This document shows, one piece after another, positions 46,161 through 58,094 of a stretch of 64,000 bases of DNA; the first letter of the stretch is position 1; each line of letters starts with the position of its first letter. The DNA is from Basidiobolus meristosporus CBS 931.73 (taxonomy: Eukaryota; Basidiobolomycota; Basidiobolomycetes; Basidiobolales; Basidiobolaceae), in the NCBI GenBank assembly GCA_002104905.1, contig MCFE01000340.1, forward strand, positions 1 to 64,000, given 5' to 3'. The position numbers were made by a program, and so were the translations under genes. The notes below the pieces were generated by a model. That model saw nothing but the letters and a program-made list of their open reading frames with translations. It searched no databases and was not told where the DNA came from.

Positions 46161-46815
46161 GGCAAAGCTCTGTTTCCCTTTGGGGCAGGTTTTGCAGGAT
46201 ATTGCTGGTGGAACCAGGTAACTAGTTCTTGACAATTAGTGAGATGGGTAGCTGGTTCCCATGTTTGGTCACTTGGACCATAACCAATCCAGTCTACTAA
46301 GTAGTACAGCTTTGACCGGATATACTTGGAGTCTAGAATCTGTTTAACTTCAAATTCTTGATGTTGGTCAACCTGGATGGCTTGGGGCTTTGCTTCTTGC
46401 CAGTTTGGCAATGTGTTCCTACAATACGGCTCCAGGAGGGACACATGGAAAGTATCATGGATTTTCATATTTGCTGGTAACTGTAGCTGATATACTATAG
46501 AGCTAAGCTTCTTCTTGATCTTGAAGGGACCAAGTTTCTTGAAATCCAACTTGTCACAAGGGCGGTTGGTGCTGATGTTTCTTCTGAGCAACCATACGGA
46601 ATCTCCTTCATTAAGATCAGGGCTGGGATACCGTTTTAGATTGGCAAATTTCTTGTAGCTTTCCTGAGCTAAGGATAGCACTTCCTTCAGGGTGTTCTGG
46701 ATGTCCTAGAATGCTTTGGCATGTTCAGCCGCATGTGGGCTCATTGGGTTTGTTGGAATATGGATATCAAACTGAGGGTGGAATCCATAGTTTGCATAGA
46801 ATGATGTGAAACCGG

Positions 46816-47888
46816 TATGGTGGTGTATAGGTCCAAGGGAGAGATACGTCCAACACTTCTCAAGTGTTTTGTGTGTGGGGTGTTCACTGGGTGCAATAAC
46901 CTCTGGCAAAAGCTTGCTAGGAATACTTGGGTTCTGTTTCTAATCTAATGTGAAGGGGAATAAAGCCACAAGCTTGTCAAGGGAAAACTATTGAGCTACA
47001 ATCCCCAACTTAGTTGGTGTCTTAACAAAAGTATGTGCTGGGTTCAGCGTCCTTTGAGATGACAATGTACTAAAGCTTCCAAAGTCAAAACAACTGTAAA
47101 CTCCACCAGCAGGGACTTGATAAGAATGCAGCTTTGGTCAATAGTTACAAAAACAGAAAAGTATCTTTGCCTGTACAAGAACAAACTTGGGAAAACAAAC
47201 AAATATAATAAAAGATACCTACTCTGAGTATTCCTCACAAGTAGTGCCTCCAAGGTCAGTTGGCTGTCAGCGCGGTTTCCTGGGAGTGTCCTGTGGTCTA
47301 GGGTTGGAAATTCAGGTAGCAGCAGGTAGCAGTGATCACACTAATCAACAAGTCGGTATATTGATAAAAGGGATGATGATTTATAGTTGAGGGATAGCCT
47401 CCCTTATATACTTTTTTTCACTGGCTAAGCAATTACTAATCATGGTGTTCCAGAAGGTTCCGGAGATCAATCAAAATCTTAATGACATCAGAATGACCTA
47501 AGAATGTTCTAAGTAGGTGCCGGAAGGTTCTAAGAGGCATAGCACATCCAACCAATCAGGAATCAGTATTCTGAAACCTGTGTAACATGGGGATACCATA
47601 TATGGTATGGAAATGATAGGGATGGTGACACAGGCTGATCATGTGTCACAGGTACTGGCGCAGGTACTTGCCTAATATAGAAGTACTTATAGCTAGTAAT
47701 CTCACATAAAGTGAGGGGTAACTTATGCAATAAGGTAAGCAGGTGTGATAGTCAACTGGCTTATGGGATAGGACTGATTGGGTAAGACAAATGGGATAAA
47801 ACTAAAATAAGTGTAGTAGAGATATAGGGAAGTAGAAAATAAGGGAATGAGCACATCTGTCAGTGGGTGTCACTGTCACCCCACTACA
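46816..47888 (-). mobile_element. LTR-B insertion, probable solo LTR, inside integrase
   Basis: A 1073-bp segment interrupts the integrase of gypsy element 1. CCGG is present on both sides (46812..46815 and 47889..47892), and removing the insert rejoins the HxATGFTSF integrase motif. Its ends are imperfectly inverted (TATGGTGGTGTA on the left, CACCCCACTACA on the right). A diverged copy is at 17833. No coding region was identified. Confidence 0.7.
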
Positions 47889-48953
47889 CCGGTTGCACTA
47901 TGGCTTGAGTTGTTGTAGGCAAACTCAGCAACAGGGAGTAGATCAACCCAATTGTCTTGCTGGTAATTGATATAGCACCGGAGGTATTGCTCTAGAATCT
48001 GGTTGATTCTTTCAGTCTGGCCATCAGACTGTGGATGGAAGGCAGTAGAGAGCTTGACTTGAACACCAAGGTATTGCATGAAGTGTTTCCAAAACTTGGA
48101 CACAAACTGTGGGCCTCTATCTGACACAATATCACTGGGGATACCATGAAGGCGGAAAATATTCTTGAGGACTAACACAGCAGTTTCTTTTGCATCAGTG
48201 TTCTTTCAGCAAGGGATAAAGTGAGCCATCTTGGTCAGCCGGTCAGCCACTACAAGTAGAGCATTGAAGCCACATGACTCAGGGAGGTCAGTAATGAAGT
48301 CCATAGATATAGATCTCCATTGGTGTTCTGGGATAGGCAGGGGCTGAAGAAGTCCATAGGGCTGGTGTCTGGCTGGTTTTGCACAGTTGCAAATATCACA
48401 AGTAAGAATGTACTCTTTGATAAGAGTTATCATTCTAGGCCACCAGAAATCTCTTTTGATAGCATTCAAGGTTTTGGCAGAACCAAAGTGACCTGCAGCC
48501 ATTGAATCATGCCAAGACTTAATGATGTCTAGCTGGGTGGCAAGGTCTGGGACATAAAGCTGCTGCTTGTGGTAGATGAGGTTGTTTACCAAATGCAGGT
48601 TCTGGATGTTTGGGAACTTGGGAGGGGGCCCAACTGGGGATTCCAGATATTTCTTGACGGTGCTGGAAGTCATATCAGAGGCTTGGGATTTGGATATCCT
48701 TACTAGGAATGAAGGGATGACAAGACTTGAGGACTGGGTGGCAAGAACCTCAAAATGTTTCTTGCTCAGCAATGGGTGTTCCATTTGCCAACAGGCATCA
48801 TCTCCCTCTTCCAGGGCATATTCCTTTTTTCTGCACAGGGCATCAGGCTTTCCTTGCTTTGCACCAGGTCTATAGGTGATAGTAAAGTCAAAGCTGGACA
48901 GGAAGAGTGACCATCTGGCTTGTCTCCGGTTTAGTACTTTGGAAGTTGCAAAG

Positions 48954-49339
48954 TGTGAGTACTCAATGTAGTACCCACTCTTTGCCCAAGAGTTCTCCCA
49001 AGAGTTCCCTCCAGAGTCCTACCCGAAGTCCTCCAGTACCCTCCCTATGATTCCCCCACGCGTCCTCCCCTCCTATCCCTGCCCTTATCTAGTTAGAACA
49101 CTTACCATAACAGGAAGGTGTTCACACCCCTATTTTATAACACATTGTCTATTGTCTAAGCCCCCCAAGTGATATATATATCTACCCAATTGAACCAGGA
49201 AGAACAACGAGATTTGGACAAAATAAACAGAAGTCTTTATTACCTTGCTACCTTCTATCGGAAGCTATTCTGAACCAAGTGGTACTGACTTGACCTACAA
49301 GCTCTCCCACTCACCAAGTACAGTCAGTAATAACCCACA
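48954..49339 (+). repeat. 5' LTR of gypsy element 2
   Basis: It starts TGTGAGTACTCAATG and ends AATAACCCACA. It includes a TATATATAT promoter-like run near 49160-49180, followed by a transcription-start-like segment. Confidence 0.9.
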
Positions 49340-49343
49340 TATT

Positions 49344-49360
49344 TGGTGCCGTCTCTGCGG
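49344..49360 (+). other. Candidate primer-binding site of gypsy element 2
   Basis: TGGTGCCGTCTCTGCGG lies four bases after the 5' LTR and begins with TGG, as expected for pairing to the CCA end of a tRNA. The tRNA was not identified. Confidence 0.6.
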
Positions 49361-49380
49361 AAATAAGCACAAGTGAGGTA

Positions 49381-50253
49381 ATGACTACTACAATCAAACT
49401 AAAAACATACAAGGGAAAGAGAGAGAAAGCCCTTGAGTGGTTTGATAAGTTTGAGAGAGTTGCGGTTGATGCAGGATGGGACGACGATAAGAAAGTAAGA
49501 GAGTTCGCAAGACATATGGAAGGGTCAGCATGGCGATGGCATTATGGGTTGGAAGACGCAGTCAAAGACGACTGGGATGCACTAGAAGAAGCCTACAAGA
49601 CACGCTTTCTATATGCCGAAGGATACCACTACGAAGCCCTTCTACTGTCCTCGCGGAAGAAAAGCAGTGAAAGCTATGAAGCCTACACTGAACTGTTTCT
49701 CCAACGAGTTTGATGTCTCCCAAAGGACAAAATCGCCAAACGACAGCTCATGAGGTATTACATCATGGGCTTAGACGACGAAATAAGACGTAGGGCGTCC
49801 GAAGAACAACAGGGATGTAAAACGTTGCAAGAGTTGGTCGAACAAGTACGAGGGGTCATCTTGCTATGGGGGCTACCCTATAGTGATACGAATGATTGAA
49901 GGACAGGTATCCCCCGTAAGAAAGGAAAAATTGCCTCCCCGAAAGACCGTCAGTTAGAGGAATTACGGCGAAAGGTCCAAGAACTCTCAATCAACAATGT
50001 CCAAGAAGTCCCCAAAGAAGGTGATAAACTCTGGGAAGCTGTCGTAGATCTAAAGGCCCAGGTTCAAGTCCTGACCCAACAGATGGAACAACCGCGACGA
50101 CAGTATCCGTGTTATGTGTGTGGAGAAGTAGGTCACCGGGCCCATGAATGTGAAAAACGGTACGGAAGAGAAGCCGTACCGGACACAAAAGAGAAGAAGG
50201 CGTCAAAAGACAGAGTCCCTCGCCAGGAGGCCAACGGGACTCAGTCAATCTAA
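49381..50253 (+). pseudogene. Gag of gypsy element 2
   Basis: The frame opens at ATG 49381 and includes the retrotransposon-gag-like block ALEWFDKFERVAVDAGWDDD and MEGSAWRWHYGL. It runs to a zinc knuckle CYVCGEVGHRAHEC (CX2CX4HX4C) near 50110-50150. In-frame stops TGA at 49711 and TGA near 49897 interrupt it, and TAA at 50251 ends it. Both TGA stops sit where a CGA arginine codon would continue the reading frame. Confidence 0.85.
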
Positions 50254-50276
50254 GCCCTCCGGTCAGGACAATCGAA

Positions 50277-53200
50277 GTGCGGAAGAAGAAGCATCGACAT
50301 GATGCTTCTAGAGAGGAGGCAAAGGAACCTGTAGTAGAGGTTCTGTCAAAAGGAAAGAGCGCGGAATTAGGTGAAGAAGTACGGAATGAACCTTGGGAAG
50401 AAGTATTAAAGCGAACAAAGAACGCTAGCACATCTTCCCATGGCCTATTCCCCATAATGAAGGTACTAGAGCAAACCAAGGCAACCCTCCCAATAACCAA
50501 TTTACTAGGACTGGCCCCGGCTCTAGTCAAGGAACGGATAGAGGGATTGAAGGAGATAACAACCCTCCATGTCAACCAGACGGTCCTGCAAAAACCAAAT
50601 AAAGGTACATACGTAAAGGTACGTATAGAGAATAAGGAGATTCTCGCCCTTATTGACACAGGATCCTCTACGTTGATCATGTCAGAGTCATTAGCAAAAC
50701 GTCTAAAACTAAATATAGTCCCCAACGACACCATTTGAGTACGGCTAGCAAATGACCAACTGGATACAACGGTAGGTGTGGTGCCTAATTGCCCCATTTG
50801 GCTAGGTAACTTGATAATACGCCAAGATGTTGTGGTCCTACCCGTCGCAGCCAACAACTTACTCATTGGCAAGAGTTGGTTTATCCAACATAAGATGGAT
50901 ATACTTTACAGTGCATCTGAACTCAGGTGGGATACCGAGAGTATCCCACTGATTCATATCACCGATGAGAGCGAGGCGCGTAGCAACAGTGTGACAATCG
51001 AAGAGGTGGAACCGTTGCAGTCTCCGATCATCACACAAAAGGTGATAAAAATACCACCCGCCAGTGAGACGGTGATCTCATTAGAAACACCAATAGCTTA
51101 TTCAACGAGCGGAAGAATGATAACCGCAGCAAAAGCATCCGAGCAACTGGAAGGAATCTCAATCCCTAAAGTATGGATACCACCGAAATTTGAAACGCAA
51201 AGCCTGAAATGCTTAGTGGTTAACAACGGGCAACACACGGTGACATTGCCTAGAGGAGTGCCATTGTTAAACTTAGAGGAAGTCGACGGAAACGACCAAG
51301 GACCACCTTCAAACGAAGAACCAGAAGAAGAACTCCCCAAACTAGATGTGGACCCCGGTCTACCGCCTACGTTACGAGACAAATTCCTAGAAGGAATACA
51401 TCCGCTTGCCCGAGTATTCTCTAAGAACCAAGTAATTGGTCATATACCTGGGGTATATCACCAAATCCACCTTGCCGACAAATACCCCATCAAGCAAAAA
51501 GCCTATAGGAATTCGAAAATTGACACAGACTATATCAAAGAGACGATTGAAACTTTATTAAAAGACGACATCATTACAGAGAGCCAGTCTCTGTGGGCCT
51601 CCCGCGTAGTGATAGTCCCAAAGAAAGACGGAAAGCAACGCTTTTGCATCGACTACCGGAAATTGAACGCCGTCACCCGGAAGGACGTGTATCCGCTACC
51701 GCAAATAGACGACCTCTTGGACAGATTAATCGGAGCTAAATATTTTAGCTCTCTTGACTTAATCTCCGGGTATTGGCAAGTAGAAGTAGCCCCGGAAGAT
51801 CGACCCAAAACCGCTTTTATAACATTGTTTGGATTATACGAATGGAACCGACTACCCTTTGGCTTGTGCAATGCCCCCGCTACATTCCAAAGGATGATCA
51901 ACAAGGTGCTAGGAAATCTACGATGGGAATGCGCTCTTGTGTATCTGGACGACATCACGATATATTCACCCAATGTAGAAGAACATATACACGACGTGCA
52001 ACGTATCCTGACAGCCCTCCTCAAGAACCAACTCAAACTACATCCCAAGAAGTGCCATTTCCTGTATACAAAATTGTTGTTCCTGGGCCACGAGATCTCG
52101 GCAGATGGAATATACCCATCTACGTCACTCCTGAAAGCCGTTCAAAATGCACCTGCACCAAAGGACATTAATGCAGTGTTGGGATTCCTAGGATTAGCCG
52201 GCTACTATCACCGCTTTGTCAAAAACTTTGCGACGATAGCAGCCCCCCTATACGAATTGACGCAAAAGGGCCAGTGTTTTGTATGGTCGGAGCCTCAAAA
52301 GAGAGCATTCGATCAGCTGAAACATTCCCTGACGTCACCGCCAGTGTTACGATTTCCCAATTGGGATACGAGATTTTTTATTAACTGTGATGGAAGCCTC
52401 ACCGGTATAGGCGCCGTACTGGGACAATACCACCAACCCGGCAAATTCCACCCGATTGGTTACGTGAGCTGTTTGCTAAACAAACACAAACGCCACTACC
52501 CCGTTACCGAGATAGAATGTCTGGCTGTTGTTTATTCAATTAAACAATTCCATACATACATACATGGTCGCCAATTCACGATAGTAACGGACCACAGCGC
52601 ACTGGTCTGGCTGATGAAAACTAAAGACTTTACTGGCCAATTAGCACGTTGGGCCCTACGACTACAGCAATACGACTTTGAAATAATTCACTGCGCTGGC
52701 AAGAAACACCAGGACGCAGACTTCCTCAGTCGCTATCCCGTTTGCCAAATACGTGTCAGTGATGAGTACGAGGACGTAATCTGCTTTAAAAAGAAAGGGA
52801 GGTATCCCGAACACGTTGTTACAAACAAACAGAAGAGAGAATTTCAAAGGAAATGGTGTCAGTACAAAGTACAAGAAAATCGACTATGGTTCCTCCAAGG
52901 ACAGTCCAGAGCCGAGGTACCCCCACTAGCAGCCCGTGAAGAAATCATACGAGAAAGACATATGTCATTAGGACACGCTAACCCCCTAACGACCTATAAG
53001 ATGTTAAGAAAAACGTTTTATTGGCAAAAAATGATGACCAACGTTACGAATACGTTACGAAGATGCACCACTTGCGAAAGATTCAACCAGAGTCAGAAGA
53101 TAGGGACAACCGCACCAATACCGGTTGACCTGCCCTTCCACCAAGTAGGGATTGACTTTGTTGGCCCCTTTATGAAAACAAAGAAAGGAGAACGATACAT

Positions 53201-53997
53201 AATAATTGCTACAGATTATTTCTCAAAGTGGGTAGAAGCCCAAGCCGTCCGCAATAAAGATCAGAAGACAACCGCCCGATTCATTCTAGAACACCTCATC
53301 TGCCGACACGGATATCCTCAGATACTCCTGTCCAACAATGGTGGTTCCTTCCTGAACAGACACCGTGGCCCACCTGTGCAAAATGATGGGCGTGAAACAA
53401 GTCTTCACGGCCGCGTATCACCCCCAGACTAACGGATTAACCGAGAGGATGAACCAGACGTGTTGCCGCATACTGGAGAAGCTTCACTGGGAACTTCCCC
53501 AATCATGGGCCAAGCTGCTCCCACTGACACTCCTAGCAATGCGCACCACACCAAATAAAACGACGGGTTTCTCCCCATATGAAATCCTATATGGACGAAG
53601 ACCCAAGTGGCAGGAGGAAGCTGGATTAACGATGGAAGGTGTCCCCCTGACGACACATAACGACTATATAGAAAGGTTGATACACCGTATCGCCCACCTA
53701 TACATAAAAGTATTCGAAAATGTCGACAAGCACCTTCCCCCTCCACCCAAAAATGAGAAACTAACGAGACAAAAGTGGAAACCAGGCGATAAGGTGTGGT
53801 ACAACCAAACCGTTGCAGGCCTCAAGTTCCGCCCACGATTTACACCCCAATGGATTGGCCCATGCACCGTTATCAGTTCGGACCACGGACCAAAGTACAC
53901 CATCACCCTGAATAATAAGACAATCAGCAACGTAGCGCCAGCCCATCTGAAACCGTTTCATGATGATCCACCAATCATCACTGAGACCAAAGTGTGA
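50277..53997 (+). pseudogene. Pol of gypsy element 2: PR-RT-RNase H-INT
   Basis: The pol frame is shifted relative to gag. The protease site LALIDTGSSTLIMS is near 50650. After an in-frame TGA (50736..50738) RT follows, with WASRVVIVPKKDG, LDLISGYWQV and VYLDDITIYS. RNase H has FINCDGSLTGIGAVLGQ and TDHSALVWL. Integrase has the H2C2 zinc site (HMSLGH...CTTC), VGIDFVGPF, and SNNGGSF where the usual second Asp is Asn. A frameshift near 53360 separates the last part, which has AYHPQTNGLTERMNQ, TTGFSPYEILYGRRP and a GDKVWY module. Confidence 0.9.
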
Positions 53998-54126
53998 TTA
54001 AACGATTATCAGGACAAGGATAGAGGAAGACACGGGATACATTCGAAGTTTATTAGAGGAGATTTTAGTCGATATAGGTACAAATAATATGCGCAAGGGA
54101 GTTCGCCCAAAGGGGAGAACAAAAGA

Positions 54127-55026
54127 ATGCATATGGAAAGCGCCAAAGGAAACAGTTCACCCGAAACTGGCGATACCCCTCCCACTAGCGAGAACCAAGA
54201 TGATATTGAAAACAAAACCGACCTGCAAGTGTTAAGAGATATGGTACGAGCGTTACGTACGACAAGAGCCACCTATGAAGAGTTGTTTGCCGGAGCAGTC
54301 ACGCTAATACAAGACACAATCAGAGAGGGACGAGACAAGTTACCCACGCCGATACGAAGCATGGAGATACTACCCAAGAAGACCGTGTACCACCTAAGAG
54401 GAGGTTCCTTGATCATTAAGGAGAAGGACGCCGCGCTGATTCCCGTATCCATACTGGACACAGTCAGACAGAAGACACAAGGAATCAACTGTCGCGCCCT
54501 CACGAGACCTCGAGAGCCCCCCTGTTTTGTTGCATACTTGCCATTAATAGGTACCACGGTTGTTGAGGTATACGCAGACCTGGTACGAGCTGCAAGAGCA
54601 CCAGAAGTAGAACTCCCGATCGAAGGACTCCTCCGAGAAATTTGCGAACATCTCGAACCACATTTCCAAGAAGGAACCATCTTAGAGAAGATACGCGAAC
54701 GGATTAAATACACCGGCCAGTTAACCCATGCGATCCACCGAGTTGCTGTGTTACAACTATTACAGTGGTTTACCATAGGACAACTCAGGAATCAGTACAA
54801 AGTCCAACTCCAAGAAGCCGAAAGAAACCGCCGCGGATTCTGTAGAAACCATGAGGCGAGTACGAAAGCGCCTCGATCGCGCCACAGTTTCTACGGAAGA
54901 ACTACAATACATCTCGGAAGAAGCAAAAACTCGTTATTGACAACGGGAGACTGCCGACTGAGTGTACGCCCTCTTCAAAAGGTCCCCCGCCGTCATATTG
55001 AACACAAAAAGGACAAGCCCCGATAA
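54127..55026 (+). CDS. Unrecognised third ORF of gypsy element 2
   Basis: An open frame of up to 299 codons lies between integrase (ends 53997) and the 3' LTR (55343). The N-terminus is acidic and Ser/Thr/Pro-rich. The middle is helical and charged (LRDMVRALRTTRATYEEL, LREICEHLEPHF, ILEKIRERIKYTG). There is no signal peptide or obvious membrane segment, so it is not a convincing envelope protein. Codon pattern favours a frameshift near 54830: the neighbouring frame then reads RRVRKRLDRATVSTEEL and stops near 54940, giving about 270 aa. The position suggests an accessory protein of the element or a captured host fragment. Function unknown. Confidence 0.65.
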   Translation: MHMESAKGNSSPETGDTPPTSENQDDIENKTDLQVLRDMVRALRTTRATYEELFAGAVTLIQDTIREGRDKLPTPIRSMEILPKKTVYHLRGGSLIIKEKDAALIPVSILDTVRQKTQGINCRALTRPREPPCFVAYLPLIGTTVVEVYADLVRAARAPEVELPIEGLLREICEHLEPHFQEGTILEKIRERIKYTGQLTHAIHRVAVLQLLQWFTIGQLRNQYKVQLQEAERNRRGFCRNHEASTKAPRSRHSFYGRTTIHLGRSKNSLLTTGDCRLSVRPLQKVPRRHIEHKKDKPR

Positions 55027-55342
55027 CGTTCGCAAGATAAAGAAGCAAGACTTTATTGCGCTATTGCACCTTTTCTCGTTCTCCGACCCTCCCAGAGGAA
55101 CTTACCCAGAACCCTATGGTTTGCCAACTATTTGGCTCTGTGGAAAACATCCCTCGAGCAACACAGGCCGCACCCCACTCTGCCGCCAAATGGTATCAGG
55201 TACTTGCCCGCAATCCCCTCGCAAGTGACAACCAGCAATGGTACTACGGTGACTCCCCATGCTCCGTAAACAAAATCAATCCTGGAGAAGCAAGTTAGTC
55301 AAAGAACTTCGAGGACAAAGCTCCCACTTAACCCCCGGGATA
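54941..55342 (+). other. Noncoding 3' region of gypsy element 2
   Basis: About 400 bases separate the third ORF from the 3' LTR. No clear polypurine tract is seen just before the LTR (the sequence is ACCCCCGGGATA), which is unusual. Confidence 0.5.
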
Positions 55343-55728
55343 TGTGAGTACTCAATGTAGTACCCACTCTTTGCCCAAGAGTTCTCCCAAGAGTTCCCTC
55401 CAGAGTCCTACCCAAAGTCCTCCAGTACCCTCCCTATGATTCCCCCACGCGTCCTCCCCTCCTATCCCTGCCCTTATCTAGTTAGAACACTTACCATAAC
55501 AGGAAGGTGTTCACACCCCTATTTTATAACACATTGTCTATTGTCTAAGCCCCCCAAGTGATATATATATCTACCCAATTGAACCAGGAAGAACAACAAG
55601 ATTTGGACAAAATAAGCAGAAGTCTTTATTACCTTGCTACCTTCTATCGGAAGCTATTCTGAACCAAGTGGTACTGACTTGACCTACAAGCTCTCCCACT
55701 CACCAAGTACAGTCAGTAATAACCCACA
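55343..55728 (+). repeat. 3' LTR of gypsy element 2
   Basis: 386 bp, same ends as the 5' LTR. Two of the three differences noticed (CCGAAG/CCAAAG and AACGAG/AACAAG) are G-to-A at CpG positions of the 5' copy. Confidence 0.9.
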
Positions 55729-57260
55729 CACTGTACAGTCTTTGACGCACAACAACAGTGCCCTAAGATAAAGCCCACCAGAAAACTATCACAGTGTGGG
55801 AGGGAGACAATGTGGTGTTTATACCAAACCCTAAAAATCAAAAGACATTGAAGATCTGTGAAGCCACTGAGTGCAATAATGAAGAGTGGGCCAATATTCA
55901 AGGGGCTGTCAGAAGTCTAGCATGCCATCACCTGCATACCATCAGGCTGGCATACCATGGGACCAGCATGAACTCAAGGCCAAGCTGAATGCACTTGACT
56001 TGTTCCATGTAGCATTATTCTGGACTCAAATGGGCAAACAGATTTTGGGCCAGCATTGGTGTGCTAAGAAAGTATCTTAAGAATAGCAGAAACTATCAAA
56101 GGCAGAAGAACAAGGGTGCCATGGCTAAAAACCAGCAGCTTCCTCAAGAGCCCATTAAAAGCAGGGTCAAAAGCTCCAGAAAAGTGTCAAAGAGGTATCA
56201 GGTAGCTGGAAGAGTGCCAATTAGGGACAAGCAGGCAGACATGGATGCACCAGCACAACATTTATCAAGGAAAAAGCATAATACCACTCAAGAAGCACCC
56301 AGTTAAAGTAGCAGTGAAGGACCTGGCAGTGATAAAAACCAGCCGCTTTTACAGGAGCTTGTCACAACTATGGTTGAGAGCTCAAAACAAGCAGAAAAGA
56401 AATGTCAGGTTGCCAGAAGAGTGCCAGCAAGGGACAAGCAGGCCAAAAGAGATGTGTCAGAGCAAAATTTATCAAGGAGAAAATGTAGTTCTTTACAAGA
56501 AGCACTGACACAGAGTAGGAGTGAAAGACCTGGCAGTGATAAAGAAAAAGGTAAAGGGAGAAATGTCTACCAATAGACAAGGCTACAATGTCAAGAGCTA
56601 AAAAGACTATCACAATGCCTTTGGTGGAATTTTAGAACATTAGTATGCACACCAAGAGGTTGCAGCACTTCTTCAAGAGCAGTGCTCAAGGAAATGCACT
56701 TGAAATATTGTAACAACTTATTGCTAAGACTGGCAGATGAGGTGCTAGACCTTGCTGTGCTGGCTGCAGATCTGGATGTATGGGAACCAGTGAATATACA
56801 GTGGCGTAAAGCCCTAGGGTTCTGGCCAAAGTTGTTGAAGCAGAGTGTTACAGCAGAAATGCATATTGAGTGGTGGATTTCAATGGAGTTACTTTTGAGT
56901 GGTGGATTTTAATAGAGTTACTTGTTGAGTGTGAGGCTGGACTTAATGTTACTGCAGGGTATAGGGACTTGTATAGGTCAATACAATTGGCAATTGAGGT
57001 ACAATTGAAGTTTCAATGGAAAAAAATTGATTTGTAAGCATGAAAAGTAACATAAATGGTTGAGTCTGGAAGTAAGGAGTGTGAAAAAGAGGCAATAGCC
57101 AATCAATGCACACAAATGTAGGAGGTGATAGAGTGTCTGGGATCAGAAAGTGAGCAAACTGGCAGGGAACTAATCAAAAGCCACTTATACATTGTTGTGA
57201 TGAAAAATTTTGACTAAGTTTTCTGTGAAATCTGGGGTGCAATAATTTTTCAATGGTCTC
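55729..57260 (+). repeat. Family X repeat, copy 2, with decayed ORF
   Basis: This copy directly abuts the gypsy 3' LTR. It encodes NPKNQKTLKICEATECN near 55830, then GIPWDQHELKAKLNALDLF in broken frames, then KNSRNYQRQKNKG near 56080. Two internal Lys/Gln-rich repeats follow (about 56165-56305 and 56375-56560, sharing RDKQA and LSRxK), then LRLADEVLDLAVLAADLDVWEPV (56730-56790) and the common noncoding tail. Confidence 0.7.
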
Positions 57261-58094
57261 TGGACAGTGTCCTGACAGGATCAATACCTCTTAGTCACAG
57301 GACTTTAACTTGGCAACCAGTAGCAATAAGTCCTCAAGCTCCCATCACTGATATTGATGGAAGAACACCACTTTACTAGCCACAACATTGCATCATTCAC
57401 CAGTAAATGGATCACTGGGCTGACATGGCTCTATAAAGTATCCTTGGTATTTTTTAACTAGTGTGGTCTCATTGTATACTAGGATTTTGGGGGGCTTGAG
57501 AGGGGCCTGTGTGATGGGACTTAAAGTCACAATCTATCAGTGATCCTTCTATCTCAGAGCTATCATTGTATACTCCGTATTCAGAAGGCTAAGGTGGGCC
57601 AAAAGGTGTCACAAACTCACCTGACTCAGCTAGTTTAAGGTGACAAGTATAGCTAGGTACTGTCATAGAAGTATCAAGAGTCTGGCAAGATATTGTTGGT
57701 ACAATAGTGACTGATGGATGCTCAAATATGACTTATGTGGCAAAACACTGGCCATGATCCTTGTGATACCTCCTATCTCATCTGCATGCTTAATGGCTGA
57801 GAGGCTTGTTAAAATAGCTACATGGGCTTTCTTCTCTGCTATTACAGTGTTAAATCAAGGTAGTCTGGTCCATGAAGCAAGCAGCCTGATACTCAACAAC
57901 ATAATACTACTATGGCACCTTCTGGGTAATACTGGTATGAACTTAATGCAGTCCTGCATTTGAGACATTAAGCCTGCAAGAATGTAAGATTTGATGATGA
58001 CCCATCAATACAAGCTTAATTAATAAAGCGGTGGCACCTCATACATACATATATTTAACACTATTCCCATATAGCTTGACTCACTTCCACATGT
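57261..58094. other. Repeat-rich spacer, no gene seen
   Basis: It begins with the family X tail block AGGATCAATACCTCTTAGTCACA. The remainder holds only short open frames without recognisable domains. Confidence 0.4.

Larger units (their letters stand above)
45624..48953 (-). mobile_element. Ty3/gypsy element 1, truncated
   Basis: A minus-strand gypsy element keeps its 3' LTR, polypurine tract, integrase and the end of RNase H. It is cut at 48953 by the LTR of the second gypsy element. Its gag, protease, RT and 5' LTR are not found on the far side of that element. A 1.07-kb LTR insertion splits the integrase. Confidence 0.85.
46145..48953 (-). pseudogene. Gypsy pol fragment: RNase H end and integrase
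   Basis: From high to low coordinate it encodes the RNase H end (RQARWSLFLSSFDFTITYRP, near 48910), the zinc-binding H2C2 region (SWHDSMAAGHFG, CDICNCAKPARHQPYG), and the integrase core with all three acidic positions visible (SISMDFITDLPES, IVSDRGPQF, GQTERINQ). The C-terminal part has HHHTGFTSFYANYGFHP, DSVWLLRRNI, LGPFKIKKKL and a chromodomain-like tail (YYLVDWIGYGPSDQTWEP). One in-frame TGA lies after the IPC codons near 48206, and LTR-B interrupts it between TG and FTSF. Confidence 0.85.
48954..55728 (+). mobile_element. Ty3/gypsy element 2, full length and young
   Basis: Two 386-bp LTRs differ at about three positions (near 99% identical). They enclose gag, protease, RT, RNase H, integrase and an additional ORF, in that order on the plus strand. 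The left flank (CAAAG) and right flank (CACTG) do not match, so no target duplication is visible. Several stops and one frameshift inactivate it, yet the overall structure is complete. Confidence 0.92.

Noticed and set aside
54127-55026. Envelope gene in gypsy element 2
   Set aside because: No signal peptide, membrane segment or cleavage-site pattern is visible; position alone is not enough.
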